A stretch of 12,626 nt of DNA, taken from NCBI GenBank assembly GCA_040220455.1, contig JAVJUS010000040.1, positions 1 through 12,626 on the forward strand, read 5' to 3'. Origin of the DNA: JAVJUS01 sp040220455. GTDB taxonomy: Bacteria > Pseudomonadota > Alphaproteobacteria > DSM-16000 > Inquilinaceae. The translations under genes and the position numbers were made by a program. The notes under the pieces were generated by a model. The model made no database searches and had not been told where the DNA came from. It saw only the letters and a program-made list of their open reading frames with translations. Below are positions 8,001 through 12,626 of this stretch, piece after piece (the first letter of the stretch is position 1; every line of letters begins with the position of its first letter).

Positions 8001-8334
8001 CCGGGGCACGCTGGAGAATCCCGAGGCTCTGCGCGACCAGATCGAGAACCTGCGCGAGGGGGGCGGCGCCGAGGACGTGCTGCGCGGCCTCCTGGGCGAC
8101 GGAGCGAGCGGCCTGCTCGGCGGCGGGGGCGACAGCACGACCGGGACCGAGAGCGCGCCGGCGGCGGAGGACACCGCGCCCGCCGACGGCGGCTCGACGA
8201 CCGAAGAGAGCGCGCCGACCGAGGAAACCGCGCCGACCGAGGCGCCGGCACCCGAGCAGGCGACGCCGGATCAGCTCCGCGAGCAGCTCGAGCAGGACCC
8301 GGTCGGCACGATCCGCAACCTGTTCGGCAATTGA
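5077..8334 (+). CDS. AsmA family protein, unusually large with an internal duplication
   Basis: A 1085-aa membrane-anchored, mostly periplasmic protein of the AsmA family. The family is tied to outer-membrane assembly and lipid transport between membranes (bridge-like, related to TamB and YhdP); the role of this copy is inferred. The N-terminus has a Lys-Lys pair and a hydrophobic anchor at about 4-24, followed by the classic AsmA opening ('VRQAVREQTGRELTVAG' and 'LSVLPTLRVRLADVALAN'). The conserved C-terminal part runs from about 855 to 985 ('GVNIAEMVRNI', 'GRGQTAIPERSLDFRVEP', 'VPILIGGTWSEPRFAPDL'). Between them lie two similar units, residues 159-507 and 508-853, each interrupted by an Ala/Glu/Pro/Gly linker. 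The last 70 residues or so are a Thr/Ala/Pro/Glu-rich tail ending in 'DPVGTIRNLFGN'. Typical AsmA proteins are about 600-700 aa, and the duplication accounts for the excess. ATG 5077 has GGAG at 5061-5064, 12 nt upstream. It stands alone after a terminator and converges on serB. Confidence 0.9.
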   Translation: MKKILIGLAVLLVILVAAVVAAPFLVPTDVVVDRVRQAVREQTGRELTVAGPVDLSVLPTLRVRLADVALANVEGGRAANLVELGELEAAVSITDLIGGTVSVERFVLVEPTIALEVDAEGNPNWVFAPAGSGAEAPAGDEGQGGGGFAPGEVRLGTMRLVDGRVSYFDARSGEELIFEDVDASVDMPTLDDRLRAEGSGRFQGEAVTLALDVAAPRALIDGGGSDLAVDIEAAPLTLAFDGAVATGAGPAADGSLTLEVPSIARLRAIAPTTVPVPDTPVDSVAFQGGVVAAPDRVALSGFELTADATTASGDLAVSLAGERPAVSGEIALSALDLDALMRDEAAAVEGEAAAESAPRAEGEAPPEAAADGESEAAALPEGAIDFSPLRLADIDLTIDLGGLTVEGTEIGPTTLVVSLQDGVLDAEVAEAAVFDGTIAGAVRVDSAAETPTIAVDTAIDGLSLGPPLAAFAGMPGAAGVLTLDLSVEGRGATRQDLADSLAGRATGRLTGGAFTLEDPQGGEPIALTGVDVSIDLPSVDGPLSATGQATVRGEVAQFDAMVAAPRALVAGHASDMDISLAAPAISLDFDGTAAIGDAPSAAGVLSLDVPSISGLAERAAVALPPDLPIDRFAVSGSVEASPTRVALSGGQIDADSLTASGDLRADLSGAVPSLYARLRTGPIDVDALTAPADAAPADGAGDGEQPAAESGAGEAAPTGPGGWSQAPIDLSGLRAADVDAVVEAAGITVDGIAIGPTTVTLRLQDGVLDLSVPDAPVFDGRVGLDLGIDSTAGPPAYDIAANVRGVQIEPVLRHFAETDRLSGTTEATIDVTARGASQAEIVRALNGNAAVVLRDGALKGVNIAEMVRNIGSAFTNSDSGEARTTDFAEFGGTFAITDGVARSEDLRMLAPLFRIEGRGQTAIPERSLDFRVEPRAVATIEGQGGQFEETGVRVPILIGGTWSEPRFAPDLEGLIRGTLENPEALRDQIENLREGGGAEDVLRGLLGDGASGLLGGGGDSTTGTESAPAAEDTAPADGGSTTEESAPTEETAPTEAPAPEQATPDQLREQLEQDPVGTIRNLFGN
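5551..7635 (+). repeat. Tandem duplication of about 348 codons inside asmA
   Basis: Unit 1 (5551-6597) and unit 2 (6598-7635) encode proteins that align from end to end in the same order. Matching landmarks are 'SVDMPTLD' / 'SIDLPSVD', 'AAPRALIDG' / 'AAPRALVAG', 'TLEVPSIARL' / 'SLDVPSISGL', 'VAAPDRVALSG' / 'EASPTRVALSG', 'LDLDALM' / 'IDVDALT', 'IDFSPLRLADID' / 'IDLSGLRAADVD', 'IGPTTLVVSLQDGVLD' / 'IGPTTVTLRLQDGVLD' and 'VFDG' / 'VFDG'. Each unit has its own low-complexity linker in the same place (about 6103-6225 and 7144-7245). Unit boundaries were set by eye and may be off by a few codons. Protein identity is moderate, so this is an old duplication rather than a recent DNA repeat or assembly error. 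Confidence 0.85.
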
Positions 8335-8365
8335 CGCCGCGCTCCCGGACGTGCCGGGGCGGCCG

Positions 8366-8396
8366 GTAGGTCGGGAGAGCGAACCGATCCCGACGT
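8366..8396 (+). repeat. REP-like palindrome, copy 1
   Basis: The copy starts with the GTAG head and reads GTAGGTCGGGAGAGCG, then closes with ATCCCGACG. GTCGGGA (8370-8376) pairs with TCCCGAC (8388-8394), a perfect 7-bp stem with an 11-nt loop. It lies about 30 nt after the asmA stop and faces copy 2. Confidence 0.75.
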
Positions 8397-8419
8397 GCCC
8401 GCGTCTTCGTCACGCCCGG

Positions 8420-8450
8420 ACGTCGGCATCGCTTCGCTAAGCCGACCTAA
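8420..8450 (-). repeat. REP-like palindrome, copy 2 (inverted)
   Basis: On the minus strand this reads TTAGGTCGGCTTAGCGAAGC..., closing in GCCGACGT. The stem pairs GTCGGC (8422-8427) with GCCGAC (8441-8446). Copies 1 and 2 are in inverted orientation with their heads outward, the arrangement of a REP doublet (REPIN). Confidence 0.75.
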
Positions 8451-8467
8451 GAGGGTGCGCCCGGCTC

Positions 8468-8499
8468 GTAGGTCGGTCGAGCGTCAGCGAGCCCGACGT
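8468..8499 (+). repeat. REP-like palindrome, copy 3
   Basis: Starts with GTAG: GTAGGTCGGTCGAGCGTCAG, closing in GCCCGACGT. The stem pairs GTCGG (8472-8476) with CCGAC (8492-8496). It is nearly identical to copy 5 read on the other strand. Confidence 0.75.
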
Positions 8500-8545
8500 C
8501 ACGGGCGGAGAGGGGGCGAGCCTGGACGTAGCGACCATGGTGTTC

Positions 8546-8574
8546 GGGGTCGGCCGAGCGCCGCGGACCCGACG
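8546..8574 (+). repeat. REP-like palindrome, copy 4 (degenerate)
   Basis: GGGGTCGGCCGAGCGCCGCG followed by GACCCGACG keeps the GGTCGG...CGAGCG...CCCGACG frame but has lost the GTAG head. The stem pairs GTCGG (8549-8553) with CCGAC (8569-8573). Confidence 0.55.
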
Positions 8575-8604
8575 CCTCCGGCAGGGGCGCCTGCTTCGGC
8601 GTCG
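8571..8604. repeat. Compound hairpin between REP copies 4 and 5
   Basis: GACGCC (8571-8576) pairs with GGCGTC (8599-8604). Inside it GCAGG (8581-8585) pairs with CCTGC (8590-8594) around a GGCG loop. The two stems are separated by 4-nt internal sides. It joins copies 4 and 5 and could give the array a larger folded structure. Confidence 0.5.
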
Positions 8605-8608
8605 GGAG

Positions 8609-8639
8609 TGTCGGGCTTGCTCACGCTCGACCGACCTAC
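8609..8639 (-). repeat. REP-like palindrome, copy 5 (inverted)
   Basis: On the minus strand this reads GTAGGTCGGTCGAGCGTGAG..., closing in GCCCGACA. It matches copy 3 almost base for base and has the GTAG head at 8636-8639 on the minus strand. Confidence 0.75.
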
Positions 8640-8640
8640 G

Positions 8641-8686
8641 GCCCGTTCGGTCGGGAGAGCGCCAGCGATCCCGAAGTCCAACGGGC
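8641..8686 (+). repeat. REP-like palindrome, copy 6, with an extra outer stem
   Basis: The core GGTCGGGAGAGCGCCAGCGA followed by TCCCGA (8649-8674) closely matches copy 1, with TCGGGA (8651-8656) pairing with TCCCGA (8669-8674). A further 7-bp outer stem encloses it: GCCCGTT (8641-8647) with AACGGGC (8680-8686). It ends 12 nt before the serB stop codon on the opposite strand and could act as a terminator or 3'-end stabiliser for serB mRNA. Confidence 0.65.
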
Positions 8687-8698
8687 GCCACCGCCGAG

Positions 8699-9595
8699 CT
8701 ACGCGGTCACGATCTCGCTCTGCCGGTAGCCCTGCAGATAGACGAGCCCCGTCAGGTCGGCGTGGTCGAGGCGGGCGCGGACCTTCTGGCGGACGGTCGG
8801 CTTGGCGCGGTAGGCCACGCCGAGGCCGGCGGCCTGGAGCATCGGCAGGTCGTTGGCGCCGTCGCCCACCGCCATGGTCGCGGCCGGGTCGATGCCGCGC
8901 TCGGCGGTGTGCTCGCGCAGCGATTCCAGCTTGCGCTCCTTGCCGAGGATGGGTTCGCTGACCGTGCCCGTCAGGCGGCCCTCGGCGACGTCGAGGGTGT
9001 TGCCTTCCGCCACGTCGAAGCCGACCCGATCGCGCACGCGTTCCGTGAACATCGTGAATCCGCCAGAGATCAGCACGCACCGCGCCCCGTTGGCGCGCAT
9101 GGTCCGTACCGCCGGCTCCGCGCCCGGGCTGATCGCCATGGCGTCGAGCACGCGGTCGATCAGGTCGGCCGGATGGCCTTTCAGCAGGGCGACGCGCTCC
9201 CGCAGGGCGTCGGCGAAGCCGATCTCCCCGTTCATGGCGCGCGCGGTGATCGGCGCCACCCTGTCGCCGACCCCGGCCAGCGCCGCCAGCTCGTCCAGCG
9301 TCTCGCCCTCGACGATGGTCGAGTCCATGTCCGCGATGAGCAGGGATTTCCGTCGGAACTCCAGCGGCTGGGCGACCACGTCGAGCGGCAGCCCGTCGAG
9401 CGCGACGATCGCCGCCGCCTGGGCCGGCGCCACGTCCACCCCGGTGAAGCGCAGGTCGCAGGCGATGTCCTCGGCCAGCCAGTCGGGCTGGCCCACATCG
9501 GCGCCCAGCTCGCCCAGCGCGTACCGGGCGAGGCGGACATCGCGCTCGGCCAGCGGAGCGTCGCGGCCGGCGAGGAGGGTCAGGACGCTGTCCAT
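8699..9595 (-). CDS. serB: Phosphoserine phosphatase SerB
   Basis: Catalyses the last step of serine biosynthesis, hydrolysing O-phosphoserine to serine in the cytoplasm. The 298-aa product has an N-terminal regulatory-like region (about 1-75) and a HAD phosphatase domain. HAD motif I is 'ADMDSTIVEGE', with nucleophile Asp89 and acid/base Asp91. Motif II is 'LISGGF' (Ser177). Motif III lysine is probably Lys222 in 'GKERKLESL'. Motif IV is 'VGDGANDLPML' (Asp245 and Asp249). All catalytic residues are present. The reading frame stays open far upstream of the chosen start, across miaA. ATG 9595 is preferred because GGAG at 9604-9607 (minus strand) lies 8 nt before it and because the length then fits the family (E. 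coli 322 aa). It diverges from miaA, the common alphaproteobacterial order, and converges on asmA. Confidence 0.96.
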   Translation of the reverse strand: MDSVLTLLAGRDAPLAERDVRLARYALGELGADVGQPDWLAEDIACDLRFTGVDVAPAQAAAIVALDGLPLDVVAQPLEFRRKSLLIADMDSTIVEGETLDELAALAGVGDRVAPITARAMNGEIGFADALRERVALLKGHPADLIDRVLDAMAISPGAEPAVRTMRANGARCVLISGGFTMFTERVRDRVGFDVAEGNTLDVAEGRLTGTVSEPILGKERKLESLREHTAERGIDPAATMAVGDGANDLPMLQAAGLGVAYRAKPTVRQKVRARLDHADLTGLVYLQGYRQSEIVTA

Positions 9596-9710
9596 CGATG
9601 GGGCTCCAGGGGGCGGGGCTTCGAAGGCGGGGGCGGTACCCGACCGGGCGCGCGGCCCGGGCGGCCGGGTTATGCCCCAGCCGGCGGCGGCCTGTCCACC
9701 GGCGGCCCCG

Positions 9711-9727
9711 GCCGGGCAAGGCCCGGC
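9711..9727 (+). repeat. Short perfect hairpin just upstream of miaA
   Basis: GCCGGGC (9711-9717) pairs perfectly with GCCCGGC (9721-9727) around the 3-nt loop AAG, ending 9 nt before the miaA GTG. The only purine-rich ribosome-binding candidate (GCAAGG, 9716-9721) lies within it, so in RNA it would cover the initiation region. It could modulate miaA translation; this is inferred from position only. Confidence 0.4.
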
Positions 9728-9736
9728 GTTTCGGCC

Positions 9737-10687
9737 GTGAAAGGCCGTGTCCTCGTGGTCGCCGGGCCGACGGCGACGGGCAAGTCCGCCCTTGCCGTCG
9801 ACCTGGCGGAGGCGACGGGCGGCGTCGTCATCAACGCCGACAGCATGCAGGTCTACCGCGAGCTTTCGATCCTGACCGCGCGCCCCGGCCCGGCGGCGCT
9901 GGCCCGCGTGCCGCACCGGCTCTACGGCGTGCTGCCGGCGGCCGAGCCGTGCTCCGCGGCGCGCTGGCGCGGCCATGCCCTGGCCGAGATCGCCGAGGCC
10001 CTGGTCCGCGGCCGGATGCCGGTCCTGGTCGGCGGCACAGGGCTCTATCTGCGCGCCCTGATCGAGGGGTTGGCCGAGATTCCGCCGGTCCCCGAGGCGG
10101 TGCGGCGAGAGGTCGCGGAGCGGCTGGCGGCGCTCGGCGGCGACGCCTTCCGCGCCGAGCTCGCCCGGCGGGACCCGGCGAGCGCCGCCCGGCTGGCCCC
10201 CGGCGACACCCAGCGGCTGATCCGCGCGGCGGAGGTGGTCGAGGCGACCGGCCGGCCGCTCGGCGCCTGGCAGGCGGATCCCGGCCTCGCTCCGCCGCCG
10301 GGGCTGCGCTTCGCCGTCACGGTCCTGCTGCCGGCGCGCGAACCCCTCTACGCCGCCTGCGAGGCGCGGTTCGCCGCGATGATGGAGGCCGGGGCGCTGG
10401 ACGAGGTCCGGGCGCTCGACGCCCTGCGGCTCGACCCGTCGCTGCCGGCCATGAAGGCGCTGGGCGTGCCGCCCCTGCGCGCCCATCTGGCCGGCGAGAT
10501 CGACCGGGCGACGGCGGTCGAGCGGGCGGTGCGCGAGACGCGGCGCTACGCCAAGCGCCAGACGACCTGGTTCCGCCACCAGCTTCCCCACGGGGCGGAT
10601 AACGTCGAGAGCCTGGAAGTCTATGACGAGCAATATTCGGAAAGTTTGTCGCAGGCAATTCTAAGGAAAGTGCGAAAAGGCCATTGA
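9737..10687 (+). CDS. miaA: tRNA dimethylallyltransferase MiaA
   Basis: Transfers the dimethylallyl group to the N6 of A37 in tRNAs that read codons starting with U, the first step of ms2i6A formation. The 316-aa product starts at GTG 9737, the only start codon in frame that leaves a normal lead before the P-loop 'GPTATGKS' (residues 10-17). Other family marks are 'DSMQVY' (35-40, with catalytic Asp35), 'GGTGLYLRALIEG' (99-111), 'DTQRLIRA' (157-164) and the tRNA-binding 'RRYAKRQTTWFR' (269-280). Length is normal for the family. There is no good Shine-Dalgarno sequence at the usual distance, and a tight hairpin sits in its place (9711-9727). Residues 295-316 are encoded by strikingly AT-rich DNA (10619-10687, about 43% GC by hand count) with codons rare elsewhere here (TTG, CTA, AGG, CGA, AGT). 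The stop overlaps the likely ilvB promoter. Confidence 0.95.
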   Translation: MKGRVLVVAGPTATGKSALAVDLAEATGGVVINADSMQVYRELSILTARPGPAALARVPHRLYGVLPAAEPCSAARWRGHALAEIAEALVRGRMPVLVGGTGLYLRALIEGLAEIPPVPEAVRREVAERLAALGGDAFRAELARRDPASAARLAPGDTQRLIRAAEVVEATGRPLGAWQADPGLAPPPGLRFAVTVLLPAREPLYAACEARFAAMMEAGALDEVRALDALRLDPSLPAMKALGVPPLRAHLAGEIDRATAVERAVRETRRYAKRQTTWFRHQLPHGADNVESLEVYDEQYSESLSQAILRKVRKGH

Positions 10688-10712
10688 CCGGCCCGGCGCC
10701 GCCGTCTAGGTT
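10684..10712 (+). promoter_or_regulatory. Candidate sigma-70-type promoter of ilvB
   Basis: TTGACC (10684-10689, 5 of 6 to the -35 consensus) overlaps the miaA stop codon. After exactly 17 nt follows TAGGTT (10707-10712), which keeps the key first, second and last bases of a -10 box. An AT-rich stretch (10619-10683) lies directly upstream, as an UP-like region would. Transcription would start near 10719-10720, giving a 5' leader of about 93 nt before the ilvB ATG. No other stretch in the miaA-ilvB gap fits as well. Confidence 0.5.
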
Positions 10713-10720
10713 GCGCACGC

Positions 10721-10738
10721 CGTGGCCCCGGGGCCACG
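10721..10738. repeat. Perfect 18-bp palindrome at the predicted ilvB transcription start
   Basis: CGTGGCCCCGGGGCCACG at 10721-10738 is a perfect palindrome. It lies immediately after the predicted start of the ilvB transcript and about 34 nt after the miaA stop. As DNA it could be an operator over +1. It has no central loop, so as RNA it would fold less well, and there is no T-tract for it to be a miaA terminator. No known regulator motif is recognised. Confidence 0.5.
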
Positions 10739-10812
10739 CTATCACCCCATCGCAGACGGGCGCGCTTCGCCGAAAAAGGGCGGCGGGGGCGGGCCGACAC
10801 GAGGTTCGAGAG

Positions 10813-12585
10813 ATGTCCGAGCAGATGCCGACCGGTGCCGAGATGGTCCTGAAAGCCCTCAAGGATCAGGGTGTGGACACGATTTTCGGATATCCCGGCG
10901 GCGCCGTATTGCCGATTTACGATGCCCTGTTCCAGCAGAACCACATTCGCCACATCCTCGTCCGGCACGAGCAGGGCGCGGTCCACGCGGCGGAAGGGTA
11001 TGCGCGGTCGACGGGCAAGGTCGGCGTGGTGCTCGTGACCTCCGGACCGGGCGCGACCAACGCGGTCACCGGGCTGACCGACGCGCTGATGGATTCCGTC
11101 CCGATCGTCTGCCTGACCGGCCAGGTGCCGACGCATCTGATCGGCAACGACGCCTTCCAGGAGTGCGACACGACCGGCATCACCCGGCCGTGCACCAAGC
11201 ACAACTACCTGGTCAAGAGCGCCGACCGGGTCGCCCGCACGATCCACGAGGCGTTCTACGTCGCCCGGTCGGGCCGGCCGGGGCCGGTCGTGGTCGACCT
11301 GCCCAAGGACGTGCAGTTCGCCCCGGGCACCTATGTCCCGCCGGAGGACGTGGTCCACAAGACCTACCGCCCGCGCACCCGTCCGGATCGCGCGGCGGTG
11401 GAGCGCGCGGTGACCGCGATGGCGCGGGCCAAGCGGCCGATCCTCTACACCGGCGGCGGCGTCGTCAACTCCGGCCCGCGGGCGGCGGCGCTGCTGACCG
11501 AGCTGGTGGACGAGACCGGATTCCCGATCACCAACACGCTGATGGGCCTGGGTGGCGTGCCGGCGGCGCACCCGTCCTTCCTGGGCATGCTGGGCATGCA
11601 CGGGACCTACGAGGCCAATCTGGCCATGTACAACTGCGACGTCATGGTCAACATCGGCGCGCGGTTCGACGACCGGGTGACGGGCAAGCTCGACGAGTTC
11701 TCGCCGGGCTCGACCAAGATCCATGTCGACATCGACCCGAGCTCGATCAACAAGAACGTGGCGGTGGAGATCCCGATCGTCGGCGACTGCGCCGAGACCA
11801 TCGCCATGATGCTCGAGATCTGGCGCGAGCGCGGCCACAAGTCCGATCCGAAGGCGCTGAAGGCCTGGTGGGGCCAGATCGACCAGTGGCGCGGCCGGCA
11901 GTGCCTTCGCTTCAGCCAGTCGACGGCCGAGGGCGCGGTCATCCGCCCGCAATACGCGATCAAGCGGCTGGCGGAGAAGCTGGGCGACCGCGACGACGCC
12001 TACATCACGACCGAGGTCGGCCAGCACCAGATGTGGGCGGCCCAGTACATCCCCTTCCAGAAGCCCAATCGCTGGATGACCTCCGGCGGGCTGGGGACGA
12101 TGGGCTACGGCCTGCCCGCGGCGATCGGGGCGCAGGTCGCCCATCCCGACGCGGTGGTCGTGGACGTCGCCGGCGAGGCCTCGATCATGATGAACATCCA
12201 GGAGCTGTCGACGGCGGTGCAGTACCGCTTGCCGGTCAAGGTGTTCATCCTGAACAACTCCTGGATGGGCATGGTCCGCCAGTGGCAGCAACTGCTCCAC
12301 GGCGAGCGGTATTCGGAGAGCTATTCCGAGGCGCTGCCCGATTTCGTCAAGCTGGCCGAGGCGTTCGGCTGCACCGGCCTGCGCGCCACCAAGGTGGACG
12401 AGGTCGACGACGTCATCGACGCCATGCTGGCCGCCGACGGGCCGGTGGTGGCCGACATCCAGGTCGCCAAGGACGAGAACTGCTTCCCGATGATCCCCGG
12501 CGGGCATGCCCATTACGACATGCTGCTGGGCCCGGAGGATCACGCCGACTCTCCGGCTTCCGAGGACGGCATGGTTCTGGTATAG
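10813..12585 (+). CDS. ilvB: Acetolactate synthase (acetohydroxyacid synthase) large catalytic subunit
   Basis: Catalyses the thiamine-diphosphate-dependent condensation of pyruvate with pyruvate or 2-ketobutyrate, the first common step of valine, leucine and isoleucine synthesis. The 590-aa length is normal. The N-terminal TPP domain has 'FGYPGGAVLPIYDAL' (25-39), the catalytic Glu53 in 'RHEQGAVHAAEGYAR' and 'SGPGATNA' (77-84). The middle domain has 'ARFDDRVTGKL'. The C-terminal TPP-binding motif is 'VAGEASIMMNIQELS' followed by 'ILNNSWMGMVRQWQQ', with Asn481 and Asn482. The usual Asp of the GDG motif is Glu455 here (GEA). ATG 10813 has GAGG at 10801-10804, 8 nt upstream, and gives the familiar 'MSEQMPTGAEMV' start. 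ATG 10825 is a weaker alternative. The regulatory subunit gene ilvN/ilvH would be expected downstream, outside the window. ilvI is an equally valid name. Confidence 0.96.
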   Translation: MSEQMPTGAEMVLKALKDQGVDTIFGYPGGAVLPIYDALFQQNHIRHILVRHEQGAVHAAEGYARSTGKVGVVLVTSGPGATNAVTGLTDALMDSVPIVCLTGQVPTHLIGNDAFQECDTTGITRPCTKHNYLVKSADRVARTIHEAFYVARSGRPGPVVVDLPKDVQFAPGTYVPPEDVVHKTYRPRTRPDRAAVERAVTAMARAKRPILYTGGGVVNSGPRAAALLTELVDETGFPITNTLMGLGGVPAAHPSFLGMLGMHGTYEANLAMYNCDVMVNIGARFDDRVTGKLDEFSPGSTKIHVDIDPSSINKNVAVEIPIVGDCAETIAMMLEIWRERGHKSDPKALKAWWGQIDQWRGRQCLRFSQSTAEGAVIRPQYAIKRLAEKLGDRDDAYITTEVGQHQMWAAQYIPFQKPNRWMTSGGLGTMGYGLPAAIGAQVAHPDAVVVDVAGEASIMMNIQELSTAVQYRLPVKVFILNNSWMGMVRQWQQLLHGERYSESYSEALPDFVKLAEAFGCTGLRATKVDEVDDVIDAMLAADGPVVADIQVAKDENCFPMIPGGHAHYDMLLGPEDHADSPASEDGMVLV

Positions 12586-12590
12586 CCCGA

Positions 12591-12623
12591 GCCGCGCCGG
12601 CGGTCCTCGCGCCCCGGCGCGGC
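12591..12623 (+). repeat. Hairpin after ilvB
   Basis: GCCGCGCCGG (12591-12600) pairs perfectly with CCGGCGCGGC (12614-12623): a 10-bp stem with a 13-nt loop, 5 nt after the ilvB stop. The window ends 3 nt later, so a T-tract cannot be checked. It may be a terminator, or an ilvB-ilvN intergenic mRNA hairpin that adjusts subunit expression. Confidence 0.5.
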
Positions 12624-12626
12624 CGC

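Larger units (their letters stand above)
8335..8698. other. Convergent intergenic region asmA / serB filled with REP elements
   Basis: This 364-bp gap lies between the 3' ends of two converging genes. It holds six REP-like palindromes (orientations +, -, +, +, -, +) and linking hairpins, listed separately. A minor hairpin follows asmA directly (CCCGG 8344-8348 with CCGGG 8354-8358). Open frames crossing the gap in several frames have no ribosome-binding site or recognisable protein, so I read the gap as non-coding. Confidence 0.7.

Noticed and set aside
8366..8677. The repeated palindromes as a CRISPR array
   Set aside because: The copies vary in sequence, alternate in orientation and have unequal spacers; no cas gene is present. 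They fit REP elements.
8537..9736. N-terminal extension of miaA on the plus strand back to 8537
   Set aside because: It runs antisense through serB and the REP cluster and has no MiaA-like sequence before residue 'MKGRVLVVAG'.
9596..10633. N-terminal extension of serB on the minus strand up to position 10633
   Set aside because: The frame is open but runs antisense through miaA. The extension has no SerB-like sequence, and ATG 9595 has a proper ribosome-binding site and family-like length.
10623..10664. A 13-codon ORF before ilvB as a possible attenuation leader peptide
   Set aside because: It lies inside miaA in another frame, has only one Ile and one Val codon, and has no ribosome-binding site or following terminator/antiterminator pair.

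Overview
This is a GC-rich (roughly 70%) bacterial chromosome segment. It carries the housekeeping block mrp / hflK-hflC-DUF2065 / Do-type protease / serB / miaA / ilvB. Gene content, gene order and the style of the proteins (Gly-rich HflK, short two-helix DUF2065 protein, GTG-started MiaA, 590-residue acetolactate synthase) point to an alphaproteobacterium, probably of the Rhodospirillales or a nearby order. The genus cannot be read from the sequence.

Layout. Positions 1-308 (-) hold the N-terminal part of an Mrp/ApbC Fe-S carrier ATPase that runs off the left edge. A divergent gap (309-519) leads into hflK-hflC-DUF2065 (520-3117, +), an envelope proteolysis-control operon that ends in hairpins. 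After a 293-bp gap comes a secreted Do/HtrA serine protease (3411-4937, +) followed by a clear stem-loop terminator. A very large AsmA-family protein (5077-8334, +) follows; its middle is a tandem duplication of about 348 residues. The asmA and serB genes converge, and the 364-bp gap between them (8335-8698) is packed with six REP-like palindromes. serB (8699-9595, -) and miaA (9737-10687, +) diverge. ilvB (10813-12585, +) follows miaA. Its best promoter candidate overlaps the miaA stop codon, directly after an unusually AT-rich miaA 3' end, and a perfect 18-bp palindrome sits at the predicted transcription start. The window closes in a hairpin after ilvB.

How the genes work together. HflK/HflC (partners of the FtsH membrane protease) and the Do protease are envelope protein quality control. 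AsmA-like proteins are linked to outer-membrane lipid homeostasis. Mrp serves Fe-S cluster delivery, SerB makes serine, MiaA modifies tRNAs and IlvB starts branched-chain amino-acid synthesis. These are neighbours on the chromosome rather than one pathway.

I found no convincing undescribed system, mobile gene, CRISPR array, tRNA or rRNA. The items most worth a second look are the REP cluster, the AsmA internal duplication and the ilvB control region overlapping miaA.
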